A stretch of 64,000 bases of DNA from an uncultured Lacinutrix sp. (GCF_947500325.1 NZ_CANMRQ010000001.1:126001-190000); one strand, 5' to 3'. Counted from the stretch's first letter, positions 1 through 9,332 are shown. Numbers and translations: made by a program. Notes: a model not told the origin generated them from the letters alone.

Positions 1-1
1 T

Positions 2-1165
2 TACTATAGAAAACATAACGACAAGCCACGAACTGTCTCTTATGAAAATGATTTTTTAGAAACTTTAATTTTTGAAGCTAAAGCTATTAACGCGAGTGAC
101 ATACATATAGAAATTTATGAAGAAGACGTTAGAGTAAGATTGAGAATTGATGGGCAATTAATTGAAAAAAACCATATAAAAAAAGATTCTTATTTAGAAT
201 TAATTAATCAAATAAAAATTAAATCCAACCTAGATATTACAGAAAAAAGACTTCCTCAAGATGGTAGAATAGAATATGATGATTTTGATATAAGAGTTTC
301 TATTTTACCAACTCATCATGGAGAAAAAGTAGTTATGAGAATTTTAGGTCGAGATGCATCGCACTTAGACATTAATCAACTTGGTTTAGAAAAAGAAGAT
401 GCTATATTGTATCTAGAAGCAGTAAAAAAAACAAATGGTATTGTTTTAATTAGTGGGCCTACTGGTTCTGGTAAAACAACAACTTTATACGGTACTTTAA
501 AATATCTAAACGATATTAAACGAAATATTGTTACTGTAGAAGATCCAATAGAATATACGTTAAAAGGGATAAATCAAGTACAATTAAAAGAAGGTATTGG
601 CTTAACCTTTTCTGCCGCATTACGCTCTTTCTTAAGGCAAGATCCAGATATTATTATGTTAGGTGAAATTAGAGATGCAGAAACAGCCCAAATGGCTATA
701 AGAGCATCGTTAACTGGCCATTTAGTATTATCTACAATACACACCAATTCTGCAATAGGAACAATCTCAAGATTAGTAGACATGGGTGTCCCTCCTTTTT
801 TAATTGCTGAAACAATAAATGTATCTGTAGCACAACGATTAGTAAGAACTCTTTGTAAATCTTGTAAAACAGAAGCTAATTTTAATTATGAAGATTTACC
901 ACAATCTTTTACGACATCTCATAACATAAAAACACATCAAGTTGCAGCAGGTTGTGAAGAGTGCTATTATACAGGTTATAAAGGAAGAAGAGCTATTTAT
1001 GAAGTACTTCCTGTAAATAAAAGTGTTATAGAATCAATTAAAAACAACACTATAGAACAATCTAATTTTATTGAAGGTAAAAAATTATCTGACAAAGCAT
1101 TTAATTTATTAATTAAAGGTGAAACGTCTTTAGATGAAATTTACCCAATACTTATTAATTCTTAA
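2..1165 (+). CDS. GspE/PulE/PilB-type secretion or pilus assembly ATPase, 5'-truncated by the window
   Basis: This is the hexameric cytoplasmic ATPase that powers type II secretion or type IV pilus-like machines. The frame is open from base 2 to the stop, so the gene starts left of the window; the TTG at 140 is internal. Before it the frame reads the conserved N2 motif ASDIHIE...VRLRIDG. Visible ATPase motifs are Walker A GPTGSGKTTT (about 457-486), the Asp box ITVEDPIEY-like stretch, Walker B-type DPDIIMLGEIRD, the His box LSTIHTN, and a C-terminal zinc-type tetracysteine pattern CKSC...CEEC followed by GYKGRRAIYE. All diagnostic residues are present. The secretin gene starts 6 bp after its stop, so the two are co-transcribed. 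GspE and PilB cannot be separated from sequence alone because the N1 domain lies outside the window. Confidence 0.93.
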   Translation, partial: YYRKHNDKPRTVSYENDFLETLIFEAKAINASDIHIEIYEEDVRVRLRIDGQLIEKNHIKKDSYLELINQIKIKSNLDITEKRLPQDGRIEYDDFDIRVSILPTHHGEKVVMRILGRDASHLDINQLGLEKEDAILYLEAVKKTNGIVLISGPTGSGKTTTLYGTLKYLNDIKRNIVTVEDPIEYTLKGINQVQLKEGIGLTFSAALRSFLRQDPDIIMLGEIRDAETAQMAIRASLTGHLVLSTIHTNSAIGTISRLVDMGVPPFLIAETINVSVAQRLVRTLCKSCKTEANFNYEDLPQSFTTSHNIKTHQVAAGCEECYYTGYKGRRAIYEVLPVNKSVIESIKNNTIEQSNFIEGKKLSDKAFNLLIKGETSLDEIYPILINS

Positions 1166-1171
1166 CAGACT

Positions 1172-3100
1172 ATGAATAAAAAAATAATACTACTACTCCT
1201 TTTTACACTAGTATTTAGTTTTGGGTATTCCCAAACATCTAACACTAGTGCTTTTGAGAGTAAGTTAGAAGCTTTAGCTAAAACTAAAACAGGTTTAAAT
1301 GATGTTGTAAGAATTGATTTGTCTGGATTAACACTTTACGATTTTTTAATTACAATTGCAGAAGAACACAAACTAAATGTAAGTGCAGATGCGACATTAA
1401 ATCAACAAGTTAGCAGTAATTTTTTCGATATAAATGTTAAAGATGTTTTTCTGTTTTTAGTGAAGAAATATAATTTAGAAGCAGATGTTACAAATAGTAT
1501 TATTGTTTTTAATCAAAAAAAGGAAATAGAAAAGGTAGAAAAACCTAAACCTCTTAAAAAAATAGATGTTAGCTATAATAATAAAAACAATTTTTTATCT
1601 ATTAAATTAAAAAACGATTCTCTTCCAAGAGTTGCGCAAGCAATTACAGATGCTTCACAAAAAAACATAATATTATCGCCAGAAGTTAAAGGAGAAAAGG
1701 TGTCTTCTTATATCTTAAACAGGCCATTTAAACAAGTAATAGAAATGATGGCTAAATCTAATGGTTTAGTATTAACCGAAGATGAAAATGACAATTATTA
1801 TTTAGAAAAAGATACTGCTCCCAAACCAGATAAAACATCTAGACCAAAAACGGGATCTAGTAGAAAAAATAGAGGGCAAACATCAAAATATTCTAAAGGA
1901 ACTACTGGAAGTTTTTCTATTGAAACAGATGATCAAGGCTTTTTAAATATTAAAGCATACGAAGCAGATGCTTCAGATATGATTAATGCTGCTTCAGAAA
2001 AATTGAATACAAATTATTTCATGTATAATACTCCAGAAGGCATTAAAACAACATTAGTTGCTAATGGTATTGCGTTTGACGATTTATTGAATCACCTTTT
2101 TAAAGGAGAAAAATATACTTATAAAAAAGAAGAAGGTTTATATCTTATTGGAGAACATACAACCGAAGGCTTAAGAACTACTGAGTTAGTACAATTAGAA
2201 AATAGATCTATAGAATCTGTTCAGGCTTCATTACCAAAATCGGTAATTGAAAACTTAGAAGTTAAAGAGTTTATTGAGTTAAATGGTTTTGTTGTTGCAG
2301 GATCTAAAAATCATATTCTAGAATTTAAAGAATACCTTAGAGAAATAGATCGCGTTGTTCCTGTTATTCAAATTGAGGTTATTATAGTTCAATACCAAAA
2401 AGCCTATGAGGTACAAACGGGCTTAAAAGCAGGAATCGACAATCAACAAAGAACCACTTCTGGAGTACTATTTCCTACAACAGAAGCAGAGCTTAATGCA
2501 ACTTCTGTTAATGGTTTAATTGATGCCTTTAATGGTTTAGGAATTGTAAATTTAGGTAAAGTCGCAGAAAGCTTTTATCTAAACTTAAAACTACTAGAAA
2601 ACAATTCTTTAATTAAATTATCTTCTACACCAAGATTAGTAACGTTAAACGGGCATGAAGCAAATTCTTCTATTGGAGAAACCAGCTATTATTTTGAACA
2701 AAATAATAGCTTACAACCTATAGGTAATAATAATCAAATTTTACAAAGTGGTACTTGGAAAAGTACCGAAGCAAATTTAAGTGTTAACATTACACCTTTC
2801 GTTTCTAAAGACGAAAATGTAACATTAAATATTTCTGTAGAAAAAAGCGCCTTTTTAGGAAGAGCTGGAGAAAATGCGCCTCCTGGAAAATCAACTCAAA
2901 AATTTGAATCTATTGTAAGAGTTAAAAATAATGAAATGGTCTTATTAGGAGGACTAGATGAATTAGAGAATGAAAACTCAGGTACTGGAACACCTTTTTT
3001 CTCAAGAATACCAGTTATTAAATGGTTTTTTAGTAGTAGAACTAAGCGAAAAGAAAAATCCAAACTACATATTTTTATTAAACCTACAGTAACTTACTAA
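1172..3100 (+). CDS. GspD/PilQ-family secretin, outer membrane channel
   Basis: The 642-aa product has a Sec signal peptide (MNKKIILLLLF...GYSQ). It contains several N-domain-like repeats, a Lys/Pro-rich low-complexity linker around residues 210-245, and a C-terminal secretin domain from about residue 400. That domain shows VPVIQIEVIIVQ, the STPRLVTLNGHEA segment, VNITPFVSKDENVTLNI and the closing VKNNEMVLLGGLDE...IPVIKWFF typical of the barrel-forming region. Secretins form the outer membrane pore of type II secretion systems and type IV pili. It sits between the ATPase and the inner membrane assembly genes, and its stop overlaps the next start by one base (TAATG). Whether the machine secretes proteins or extrudes a pilus cannot be decided here. 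Confidence 0.9.
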   Translation: MNKKIILLLLFTLVFSFGYSQTSNTSAFESKLEALAKTKTGLNDVVRIDLSGLTLYDFLITIAEEHKLNVSADATLNQQVSSNFFDINVKDVFLFLVKKYNLEADVTNSIIVFNQKKEIEKVEKPKPLKKIDVSYNNKNNFLSIKLKNDSLPRVAQAITDASQKNIILSPEVKGEKVSSYILNRPFKQVIEMMAKSNGLVLTEDENDNYYLEKDTAPKPDKTSRPKTGSSRKNRGQTSKYSKGTTGSFSIETDDQGFLNIKAYEADASDMINAASEKLNTNYFMYNTPEGIKTTLVANGIAFDDLLNHLFKGEKYTYKKEEGLYLIGEHTTEGLRTTELVQLENRSIESVQASLPKSVIENLEVKEFIELNGFVVAGSKNHILEFKEYLREIDRVVPVIQIEVIIVQYQKAYEVQTGLKAGIDNQQRTTSGVLFPTTEAELNATSVNGLIDAFNGLGIVNLGKVAESFYLNLKLLENNSLIKLSSTPRLVTLNGHEANSSIGETSYYFEQNNSLQPIGNNNQILQSGTWKSTEANLSVNITPFVSKDENVTLNISVEKSAFLGRAGENAPPGKSTQKFESIVRVKNNEMVLLGGLDELENENSGTGTPFFSRIPVIKWFFSSRTKRKEKSKLHIFIKPTVTY

Positions 3101-4281
3101 TGCTAAATAATGTAAATAACATATTTAAAAGTAAAAACAAGTATTATTTACTTGGTATTTGTGTGGACCAAAATGTAAGTCTATTTCAACTTTTAATAGT
3201 TACATACAATAATGGTGTTTTAGATATTGAAGACCGTTATTTATCAAACAGCTTAGAGTCCCTTTTTAAAGAGAAGTATAAAAAAAAGTACCCTGTAATA
3301 TTATATACTGAAAGCGCAGATGTTGTTAATAAGAAAGTTGTTTATGAAACTGGTTATAGATCTAACATTCTATTCAAAGCTAATTTAGAAGACTTTTATT
3401 TTTATGAGTACACACAGCATAAAGACATCTTTGTTTCTGTTGTAAGAAAAGATTATATCAATCAATTAATAACAGATTTAGAACATTTTAACCTAACAGT
3501 AATACACTTATCTTTTGGCCCATTTGTTTTAGCAAATGTATTTCCAATTCTAACAGAGGAGAAGTCTCTTGCATCTTTTAAACATGTTTTAAATATATCA
3601 AATAAAAGTATTTTAGATTTTTCTAAAACTGAAAATGAAGTTTCATATAAAATAAACGAAGATGCTTTTAATCAAAAAGAACTGCCTTTAATAGCCTCTT
3701 TTTTCGATTTTAAATTCCCTATAGAATCTATTAATTTTGAAAATGATTTTCTGTCTAAAAATAAAGAAGATTACAAATACAAAGTATGGCTTAAAAACTT
3801 TGGGACAGCAGCTATAGTACTTTTATTGCTATCTATTGTTGTTAGTCATAATTTATTAGACACTTACTTAACCAAATTAGGCGAAAAGCAATCGTTGTAT
3901 GTGTTTTCTAACCAAAAAATAGAACAGTTAAATAACCAAAAAGAAGAGCTTAAATTAAAAGAGTCCATATTACAATCTAGTAGCCTTTTTAATAAAAGTT
4001 ACGTTACAAAATACTATGCAGATATAGGAAATTCTACACCTTTGGAAGTAACCTTAAAGACTATAGATTTTTTACCAATAGACAAGAAAATTAGAACCAA
4101 TGAAAAGGTTATCTATTCAAACAAAACAATTGTTATAAATGGAGAAACCAATAATGATAATGCCTTTAATAATTGGATAGAGAAGTTACGAAAAATTAAA
4201 TGGGTTAAGAAAATAGAAATTATAGATTACAAACAAGAGAAAAAAAATAATAACACATTTATATTAAATATTAAATTTTAA
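3100..4281 (+). CDS. GspL/PilM-PilN-like inner membrane assembly protein
   Basis: The 393-aa protein has a soluble N-terminal part of about 230 residues, one transmembrane helix near residues 233-252 (AAIVLLLLSIVVS), a short coiled coil (EQLNNQKEELKLKE) and a C-terminal periplasmic domain ending in strands (VVINGETNN..., KIEIIDY). This is the layout of GspL, equivalent to a fusion of PilM (actin-like, cytoplasmic) with PilN (membrane). Primary sequence similarity is too weak for certainty; the call rests on topology and on the position between a secretin and a GspM/PilO-like gene. Its start shares one base with the secretin stop and its stop shares one base with the next start, so translation is probably coupled. 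Confidence 0.65.
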   Translation: MLNNVNNIFKSKNKYYLLGICVDQNVSLFQLLIVTYNNGVLDIEDRYLSNSLESLFKEKYKKKYPVILYTESADVVNKKVVYETGYRSNILFKANLEDFYFYEYTQHKDIFVSVVRKDYINQLITDLEHFNLTVIHLSFGPFVLANVFPILTEEKSLASFKHVLNISNKSILDFSKTENEVSYKINEDAFNQKELPLIASFFDFKFPIESINFENDFLSKNKEDYKYKVWLKNFGTAAIVLLLLSIVVSHNLLDTYLTKLGEKQSLYVFSNQKIEQLNNQKEELKLKESILQSSSLFNKSYVTKYYADIGNSTPLEVTLKTIDFLPIDKKIRTNEKVIYSNKTIVINGETNNDNAFNNWIEKLRKIKWVKKIEIIDYKQEKKNNNTFILNIKF

Positions 4282-4802
4282 TGTTTAACAATTTAACATA
4301 CAAACAAAAGTTTATTGCTGCATTAGCCTTGTTCTTGCTTTTGGTAATGGCATCCTATAAAAAAACATTTAAACATGTAATAGAGGCCAAAAAAGAACTA
4401 GCAAATGTAGAATCTAAGTTGTTAAATTCTGAAAATATACATAGTGAGTTATATGCTATAAAAAACGACATTCGTGTATTAGACAACATTATTGGCGGTC
4501 ATACAGATAATCCAGAAGATGTTCAGCGAAAGTTATTAAATTTCATAGCTAACATAGATATTAATATTGTTGAAATAGGAGATGTTCACGAATTTCAAGA
4601 CGACAAATATTTAATCTATACAAACCAAATAGAATTAGAAGGCAGTTACAACGATTTAATTAATGCACTTTATACCATTGAAAAAGATTTTAAAGATTCA
4701 AGAGTAGCCAGTGTAAAAATATATTCTAAAAAAGATTATAGAACCAATACAAATAAATTGTATTTAAAATTAATACTACAAAATTATGCAGGAAAGAAAT
4801 AA
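4281..4802 (+). CDS. GspM/PilO-like inner membrane protein
   Basis: The 173-aa protein has an N-terminal membrane helix (FIAALALFLLLVMAS), then a coiled-coil region (AKKELANVESKLLNSENIHSEL) and a small alpha/beta domain containing ELEGSYNDLINALYTIE and VASVKIYSK. The motif of a strand, 'G.Y..l...ly.iE', and a following strand is typical of PilO/GspM ferredoxin-like domains that pair with PilN/GspL. It overlaps the neighbours on both sides, by 1 bp upstream and 17 bp downstream, which supports a single assembly operon. The assignment is by layout and context rather than by strong sequence identity. Confidence 0.65.
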   Translation: MFNNLTYKQKFIAALALFLLLVMASYKKTFKHVIEAKKELANVESKLLNSENIHSELYAIKNDIRVLDNIIGGHTDNPEDVQRKLLNFIANIDINIVEIGDVHEFQDDKYLIYTNQIELEGSYNDLINALYTIEKDFKDSRVASVKIYSKKDYRTNTNKLYLKLILQNYAGKK

Positions 4803-5745
4803 AATAACAGCAATACTATTACTTGTCATTTTTGCAATATTTTCATGCGATGATGTCTTAGAAGAAGACATTACAGATGATGTAATACAAATAACAAATC
4901 CATTAAACGGAAGTGTAATTGTTGGTAATACTGTTGGTTTTTCATGGCAAGCTGTTGATGGCGCAGATAATTATAGAATTCAAATACTTGAAAATTCTCA
5001 AACCACAATCTTAGACTCTTTAATTTCATCAACAACATTTAACTATGTACTTAATGAAGGAAGCTACCAATGGAGAGTTAAAGGAGAGAACTTTGCTTAT
5101 CAAACAGCTTATTCTTTTCCAGCAAGTTTTGATGTAGAAGTTTCTGAAGATTTAACGACCCAAACAGTAGTCTTACAAACACCATCTGCTAATTTATATA
5201 CAAATACTAATACATTTATTTTTACATGGGACAATTTACCATCGGCCAATAGTTATACTATAGAAATTCTTAAAAACATCAGTGGATTACAAACTGTATT
5301 CCAAGAATCTGGAATAACCAATAACACGATTACTGTAGATGCTACAGTTTTTAGTGATGATGCAGAATATGTATGGCGCGTAAAAGCCGTAAACGCTACT
5401 TCGCAAACAAATACTGTAGAACGCGCTTTCTTTATAGATCGAGTAACTCCTAACCAACCAACATTAGTAACGCCTTTAGATTTTGAAACAGCAACTATAG
5501 GTACTGTAACTTTTAACTGGCTTAATGGTACAGACTCAGGTAACGTTCAATCACAAATAACCAACACTTTTGAAATCGCTTCAGATTTAAATTTTAACAC
5601 TACCATATATTCTACTAGCACAACAAACAACTCATCACAATTTGAGTTTACTGCAATAGGAACTTATTATTGGCGTGTAAAAGCTACAGATTTAGCAACT
5701 AATAGCAGTGAATATAGCATTGTTAGAACTATTGAAATTCAATAA
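4786..5745 (+). CDS. lipoprotein with three fibronectin type III-like repeats
   Basis: The 319-aa product starts inside the previous gene and carries a lipoprotein signal ending IFAIFSC|DD, with acidic residues after the Cys. Three repeats of roughly 90 residues follow, each closing with a WRVKA-type strand: YQWRVKGEN, YVWRVKAVN and YYWRVKATD. Such FN3-like folds are common in surface-exposed Bacteroidota lipoproteins and mediate binding. Because it sits inside the secretin operon it may be an accessory such as a pilotin-like or periplasmic scaffold component, but this is inferred only from position. It has no catalytic motif that I recognise. Confidence 0.7.
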   Translation: MQERNKITAILLLVIFAIFSCDDVLEEDITDDVIQITNPLNGSVIVGNTVGFSWQAVDGADNYRIQILENSQTTILDSLISSTTFNYVLNEGSYQWRVKGENFAYQTAYSFPASFDVEVSEDLTTQTVVLQTPSANLYTNTNTFIFTWDNLPSANSYTIEILKNISGLQTVFQESGITNNTITVDATVFSDDAEYVWRVKAVNATSQTNTVERAFFIDRVTPNQPTLVTPLDFETATIGTVTFNWLNGTDSGNVQSQITNTFEIASDLNFNTTIYSTSTTNNSSQFEFTAIGTYYWRVKATDLATNSSEYSIVRTIEIQ

Positions 5746-5747
5746 AA

Positions 5748-6230
5748 GTGAATAAAAAAACTATAAATAGCATATTAATTATTCTTCTACTCTTAATTTG
5801 GGGTAGTGTTATTTATAAATACTTTGGTAAGACTAGTACTCTTGTTACAGAACAAGTAGTTAATAGTAACCATTTAAAACCAAACTTAAATTATAATATA
5901 GATAAAGATACATTTAAACTAAGTTTAGAACCTAGAGATCCTTTTAAAGCTTCAAAAAATAAAAAAACTATTGTAAATGCCTCTAATTCTAAGAAAAGAC
6001 AGCCTATTAATAAAACAAAAAAGGCAAATGTTCCATGGCCTATAATAGAATATTACGGCTTTGTAAAAGGAAAACAGAACAGCACAAAAAAAGTATTGCT
6101 AAAAATTAATAGTAAACTATATAGAAAGCGAGAGAAAGAAACTATAGAAGCATTAACGATAAGAAAAGCGTATAGTGACTCAATACTAATAAGTTATAAT
6201 AAAGAACACAAAACCTTTAAAAGAAAATAA
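5748..6230 (+). CDS. GspC/PilP-like periplasmic coupling protein
   Basis: The 160-aa protein begins at GTG, two bases after the previous stop. It has one N-terminal membrane helix (INSILIILLLLIWGSVIY), a Lys-rich linker with the motif RDPFKA, and a small C-terminal domain (IIEYYGFVKGK...KVLLKINSKLY...ETIEALTIRKAYSDSILISYNKEHKTFKR). The strand order and the closing pattern resemble the homology region of GspC and the PilP beta-sandwich, which link the inner membrane complex to the secretin N0 domain. The similarity is structural in style and not strong in sequence. It overlaps the next start by one base. Confidence 0.55.
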   Translation: MNKKTINSILIILLLLIWGSVIYKYFGKTSTLVTEQVVNSNHLKPNLNYNIDKDTFKLSLEPRDPFKASKNKKTIVNASNSKKRQPINKTKKANVPWPIIEYYGFVKGKQNSTKKVLLKINSKLYRKREKETIEALTIRKAYSDSILISYNKEHKTFKRK

Positions 6231-6739
6231 TGAATACGTTTAAAGTACTAACAATTATAAACTCGCTAATAACACTTAGCTTATTAGTTGTTGCAATACT
6301 CTATTATTTAAACTCTAAGGAAGAAAAAACAGAAACATTTGTTTATGTAGATAACACTATCCTTTTTAATGAGTTTAATATGACTAAAGATATTAGGACT
6401 ATTGAAGACAATAAAATAAAGGCTATAAAAATTACTATGGATAGTATTTATAACTTATATAAAGACTTAAATAAAACAACAAAAAAAGCTAAGGCACTAG
6501 AATTAGAGTTAAATTCTAAAAATCAAACTTTAAAGCTAATACAAGACAACTATACTAATAATCTTAGTCAAAAAGTTTGGAGTAGACTAAATACTTATGT
6601 TAGCCAATATGCTAAAGAAAATAATTTCAAAATTCTTTTTGGCACAAGTGGTAATGGTAATATAATGTATGCAAGAGAAGAAATAAATATAACCTCAAGT
6701 ATTTTAACTTTTTGCAACAAAAAATACGAAGGAAATTAA
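6230..6739 (+). CDS. OmpH/Skp-like membrane-anchored periplasmic protein
   Basis: The 169-aa product has an N-terminal membrane anchor (LITLSLLVVAILYYL), then FVYVDNTILFNEFNMTKDI, a long alpha-helical coiled coil (residues about 50-115), and NFKILFGTSGNGNIMYAREEINIT. This order, a first strand with V-D-N-x-x-L-F-x-x-F, then a hairpin of helices, then a strand ending NI-Y-A...-NIT, is the OmpH/Skp fold. Skp proteins are periplasmic chaperones for outer membrane proteins; this one is tethered rather than soluble. It is the last gene of the secretin operon and could chaperone a substrate of the machine. A 203-bp gap with a palindrome follows. Confidence 0.65.
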   Translation: MNTFKVLTIINSLITLSLLVVAILYYLNSKEEKTETFVYVDNTILFNEFNMTKDIRTIEDNKIKAIKITMDSIYNLYKDLNKTTKKAKALELELNSKNQTLKLIQDNYTNNLSQKVWSRLNTYVSQYAKENNFKILFGTSGNGNIMYAREEINITSSILTFCNKKYEGN

Positions 6740-6816
6740 TTTTTTCACTCTCAAATTAAAAAACATAAATAAATAACTAATAAACAGAGTATTACGAATT
6801 TAAAAAAAGTTAAACT

Positions 6817-6846
6817 ACATGTCTATATTTATAAATATAGACATGT
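6817..6846. repeat. perfect 30-bp palindrome between the secretin operon and the RHS operon
   Basis: The left half ACATGTCTATATTTA is followed directly by its exact reverse complement, with no spacer. It lies 78 bp after the OmpH-like stop and about 30 bp before a promoter box. It could be a terminator-like hairpin (a short T run follows on the plus strand and a longer one on the minus strand) or a dimeric regulator site. The lack of a loop and the position next to the promoter leave both open. Confidence 0.75.
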
Positions 6847-6874
6847 TTTAATAGTTAAGTTTAGTTAATTTATC

Positions 6875-6882
6875 TACTTTTG
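6875..6882 (+). promoter_or_regulatory. Bacteroidota -7 promoter box TACTTTTG
   Basis: TACTTTTG matches the TAnnTTTG consensus for the Bacteroidota primary sigma factor and lies 60 bp before the GTG start of the next gene. I do not see a convincing TTG -33 element at the usual distance, so the promoter may be weak or activated. It would drive the lipoprotein and RHS genes downstream. Confidence 0.45.
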
Positions 6883-6942
6883 ACTTAGAAAATATTAAAT
6901 ACAATTTTCATTCGCTATTATTAATATACAGTCTCAAAATTT

Positions 6943-7521
6943 GTGAACAAAACCGTCAAAAATCTATTTCTATTATTCTTAGCGTCTCTTTTATTCTCGT
7001 GTAATAATACTAACACTGTTGAAGATTATAAAGCTTTTAATATACAACAACAGGGTTGGAAATCTAAACGTATTAATCAATTTATTGGAGACATAAATTA
7101 TACTGCAACAGAAGTTCCTTTAAAATACTATTTATATAAAAATTTAGGTAAGAATTCTCAAAAAATAGATTCTATTTATACAGCAAATCAAAAAGAGCGC
7201 GTTATAGAAATAGAGTTTCAACATGTAGATAAAAAAGATCTTTTATTGCAAGATTTTACTAATAAAAATTATGAAGAATCTGTAAAATATATGGCTTTTA
7301 CCATAGTAAAAGATTTTACGGTAGTAACATCTTCTAATGATACCATAAAATGCTCAGGTATAAATTTTGAACGTAATTTTAAAATAGCCCCATTTAAAAG
7401 AGCATTATTATATTTTAATAACATTAACCCAGACGATACCATAAAATTAATATACCAAGATCAATTGTTTGGTAATGGTATTATAAAATTCAACTTTAAA
7501 GAAATACCATTAAAATTATAA
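6943..7521 (+). CDS. lipoprotein of unknown function
   Basis: The 192-aa product begins at GTG and has a clear lipoprotein signal ending LLFSC|NN. The mature part has alternating beta strands (YNLYKN-type, VIEIEFQHVDKKDLLL, YMAFTIVKDFTVVTSSNDTIKCSG, RALLYFNN, TIKLIYQDQLFGNGIIKFNF), so it is probably a beta-sandwich. I do not recognise a family. It is the first gene after the promoter box and lies 7 bp before a secreted repeat protein, so it probably belongs to the RHS operon and may help export or anchor the products downstream. Confidence 0.6.
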   Translation: MNKTVKNLFLLFLASLLFSCNNTNTVEDYKAFNIQQQGWKSKRINQFIGDINYTATEVPLKYYLYKNLGKNSQKIDSIYTANQKERVIEIEFQHVDKKDLLLQDFTNKNYEESVKYMAFTIVKDFTVVTSSNDTIKCSGINFERNFKIAPFKRALLYFNNINPDDTIKLIYQDQLFGNGIIKFNFKEIPLKL

Positions 7522-7528
7522 ATTAATT

Positions 7529-9289
7529 ATGAAAAATTGCATTCTACTTATCTTCTTATTCTTTGTTAGTGTACAACTTTATGCACAAAATCTTTTTCCT
7601 GATAATGGAAATGTTTTAATAAAAGGAAGTTATATTCAAATTGAAAGACCAAATACTTCGGGAGGCTGGGCACGAGGCACATTCTTTTACCAATATAATA
7701 ATCTAACTACTCGCCTTGGCGGCTACGGTTTAAATGGGATGGGAGCTAACCCGTCTTTTTTGTATTTAGCGCATGGTCATTCTCCATGGTCATCAGGTTT
7801 AGGTTTATATATAAAACCAGATGGTAAAACAGGTATTGGTACAAATGTACCTGATGCGAAATTAGCAGTCAATGGCATAGTTTCTATAGGAGAACCAACT
7901 ATTGGTAGTCGCTTTAAGATCTGGGCAGGTGGATCTGGTAATACTAACCATATGAGAATAGGTACCGATTATGCTCATACTGGAGATGCTGTTGTAGAGT
8001 TATATCAATATTATACTGGAGGCAGTGAACAAAAACCTGGTAAACTTATTGTAAATGGTAATCTTGGGGTAGGTACTGCTACACCTGTTGCGAAACTAGA
8101 CGTTAATGGTAATATTAGAGCTCAGGAAAGTATTGGTTTTGGTCAAACTGGAATGAGAATGAATGGGACAGACACTATAGAAATAGGTAATTTAGAAGAG
8201 GAAGATATTTATACCGCTATTAAAGGTTATGGAGAAACAGAAATATTATTACATGATGAAATAATATCTTTTAATGCAAATGCATCAAACGAAGTAATGA
8301 GGATGATTTATGGCAACGTTGGTATAGGTATTACAGATCCTGTAGCTACAAGTGAAAGTGTTTCTCAAAAAACACGTTTACACGTAAAAGCAGATAACGC
8401 TACTGGAGATGTAGAAGTTGCAAGGTTTCAAGGTGGAAATGATGCAGATAATACAGCAGCTGTAGTTAGAATTAATCATTCTAATGATAGAGGGTTATAC
8501 TTAAAAGGAGGTAGGCGAATAGGAGATCAATCATATGCAGAATTAGGAATAATAGGAACTTCTGGTAATCTAGAATCTTCTTCAATTGCTTTTAACGATA
8601 TTGGTAATGTTGGTATAGGTACTACAACACCTTCGGAAAAATTAGAAGTTAATGGAAATGTAATGGCAAATGAGTACTTCAAGTTTTCAGGTAATGAATC
8701 TGGAATAAAAACTGGAAATGATCAATCTGTTTTTGTTGGTGACATTGGCGATAATGATGTAACAACATATATTGTTGGATTTGGATCTGGTACCAATGCT
8801 TCATCAGTAATAGAAGTTGGAGATTCTGAAATTTCCTTTAAAAATGGTCAAAACCAGATTATGCATATAAATGACATAAACGTTGGTATAGGAACTACAG
8901 CACCAGACGAAAAATTAACTGTTAAAGGTAAAATACACACAGAAGAAGTAAGAGTAGATTTAAATGTTCCTGGACCAGATTATGTTTTCGAGAAATATTT
9001 TAATGGGGCTTCTTCATTAAACCCAAGCTATAATATGCCAACACTTAAAGAGGTTGAGGCTTTTACTAAAGCAAACAACCACTTACCAGAAGTACCTTCT
9101 TCTCAAGAAATGCAAGAAAACGGTGTAGAGTTAAAAGCAATGAATTTAAAATTACTTCAAAAAATAGAAGAGCTTACATTATATACCATAGAGCAACAAA
9201 AAGAGTTAGACGCTCAAAAAGAAAAAAATACTGCTTTAGAAAGTAGATTAGAAAAAATAGAAGCTTTTATAAAAAGCGCTAAAAACTAA
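7529..9289 (+). CDS. secreted tail-fibre-like repeat protein with C-terminal coiled coil
   Basis: The 586-aa protein has a signal peptide (MKNCILLIFLFFVSVQLYAQ) and at least five copies of a repeat of the form NVGIGTTTPSEKLEVNGNV (near nt 7823, 8063, 8318, 8606 and 8882). These are the short beta-helix repeats of phage tail-fibre-like and Bacteroidota surface proteins. The C-terminus has the common flavobacterial module PDYVFEKYF...LKEVEAFTKANNHLPEVPS...GVELKAMNLKLLQKIEELTLYTIEQQKEL, ending in a trimer-type coiled coil. It probably forms a fibre at the cell surface. Its position just upstream of the giant RHS genes suggests it may be delivered or displayed with them. No intramolecular chaperone active site is obvious. 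Confidence 0.75.
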   Translation: MKNCILLIFLFFVSVQLYAQNLFPDNGNVLIKGSYIQIERPNTSGGWARGTFFYQYNNLTTRLGGYGLNGMGANPSFLYLAHGHSPWSSGLGLYIKPDGKTGIGTNVPDAKLAVNGIVSIGEPTIGSRFKIWAGGSGNTNHMRIGTDYAHTGDAVVELYQYYTGGSEQKPGKLIVNGNLGVGTATPVAKLDVNGNIRAQESIGFGQTGMRMNGTDTIEIGNLEEEDIYTAIKGYGETEILLHDEIISFNANASNEVMRMIYGNVGIGITDPVATSESVSQKTRLHVKADNATGDVEVARFQGGNDADNTAAVVRINHSNDRGLYLKGGRRIGDQSYAELGIIGTSGNLESSSIAFNDIGNVGIGTTTPSEKLEVNGNVMANEYFKFSGNESGIKTGNDQSVFVGDIGDNDVTTYIVGFGSGTNASSVIEVGDSEISFKNGQNQIMHINDINVGIGTTAPDEKLTVKGKIHTEEVRVDLNVPGPDYVFEKYFNGASSLNPSYNMPTLKEVEAFTKANNHLPEVPSSQEMQENGVELKAMNLKLLQKIEELTLYTIEQQKELDAQKEKNTALESRLEKIEAFIKSAKN

Positions 9290-9332
9290 AACGGTTAATC
9301 TTTCTGTATTCTCCATCACAAATTCCTTCTAA

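Noticed and set aside
7529-9289. Prophage tail fibre gene
   Set aside because: It has a Sec signal peptide and the flavobacterial C-terminal coiled-coil module, with no other phage gene nearby. It is a surface protein with fibre-like repeats.
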